A stretch of 64,000 nucleotides of DNA from Burkholderiales bacterium RIFCSPLOWO2_12_FULL_65_40 (GTDB lineage Bacteria; Pseudomonadota; Gammaproteobacteria; Burkholderiales; Burkholderiaceae_C), in contig MESL01000002.1 in assembly GCA_001770955.1 (NCBI GenBank), forward strand, positions 98,529 through 162,528. The letters run 5' to 3'. The notes under the pieces were generated by a model. The model was given only the letters and a program-made list of their open reading frames with translations. It had not been told where the DNA came from and did not search any database. The translations under genes and the position numbers were made by a program. Positions 63,910-64,000 of this stretch are shown here, in pieces. How positions within the stretch are numbered: the first letter of the stretch is position 1; each line of letters begins with the position of its first letter.

Positions 63910-64000
63910 TTACGCGAGGATCTTGGCCACGACGCCAGCGCCCACGGTACGACCACCTTCGCGGATGGCGAAGCGCAGACCTTCTTCCATGGCGATGGGG
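63910..64000 (-). CDS. tuf: Elongation factor Tu, C-terminal end (partial)
   Basis: The window holds only the last 30 codons: PIAMEEGLRFAIREGGRTVG then AGVVAKILA and TAA, the highly conserved EF-Tu C-terminus (domain III). The gene continues beyond base 64000. Ten nucleotides separate its stop from tRNA-Trp, so the tRNA is probably co-transcribed with tuf. Confidence 0.97.
   Translation of the reverse strand, partial: PIAMEEGLRFAIREGGRTVGAGVVAKILA

Overview
The window is high-GC betaproteobacterial chromosome, most likely from the family Comamonadaceae (Acidovorax-like). The reasons are the gene order tuf-tRNA-Trp-secE-nusG-rplKAJL-rpoBC followed by rsmB and an NtrYX-type pair, the DUF3567, DUF2946 and DUF3108 genes, pilT and pilU separated by a cyclic-nucleotide-binding gene, and a dispersed ~60 bp hairpin repeat that I associate with this family. 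The family call is inference. No insertion sequence, prophage, integrase or CRISPR array was seen.

Layout. 1-3.9 kb: end of a GltD-like iron-sulfur flavoprotein, then a 2-oxoacid:ferredoxin oxidoreductase (gamma/alpha fusion plus beta) and a CBS protein. 4.0-5.7 kb: a PilG-like receiver protein, an unassigned structured spacer, a YdcH-like small protein and an exported thioredoxin-fold protein. 5.7-9.8 kb: sialidase-fold exported protein, TonB-dependent receptor and DUF2946 protein, probably one metal (perhaps copper) module with the thioredoxin. 9.9-15 kb: molybdopterin oxidoreductase, FAH-family hydrolase, DUF3108 and DUF3567. 15.1-20.1 kb: a tight nnrS-nitroreductase-hemerythrin operon behind a B12-dependent ribonucleotide reductase. 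20.4-36.8 kb: metabolism, with ChaN lipoprotein, purU, two LysR regulators, a GlcD-like oxidase, an ALDH-flavin oxidase-ThDP enzyme operon, ogt, a class V aminotransferase, a single-chain biotin carboxylase/carboxyltransferase and threonine aldolase. 36.8-40.5 kb: yggS and, divergently, pilT-cNMP protein-pilU. 40.5-46 kb: hydroxyacid dehydrogenase, the dolP-diaA-yraN / rsmI envelope-ribosome block, a YegD-like Hsp70 and three tRNAs (Phe, Gly, Thr). 46-51.6 kb: NtrX-like and NtrY-like pair, DUF4390, rsmB and a LemA-like protein. 51.7-64 kb: rpoC, rpoB, rplL, rplJ, rplA, rplK, nusG, secE, tRNA-Trp and the end of tuf, all on the minus strand.

The most striking feature that gene annotation does not explain is the repeat population. 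At least twelve diverged copies of a two-stem ~60 bp element lie between 9.3 and 50.5 kb. Several supply or abut the stop codon of the neighbouring gene, and three lie inside open reading frames (chaN-like, the carboxylase, rsmB) without breaking them. A second C-rich repeat has three copies, and a third forms a long inverted pair. None of the three was noticed in the ribosomal/RNA polymerase block.
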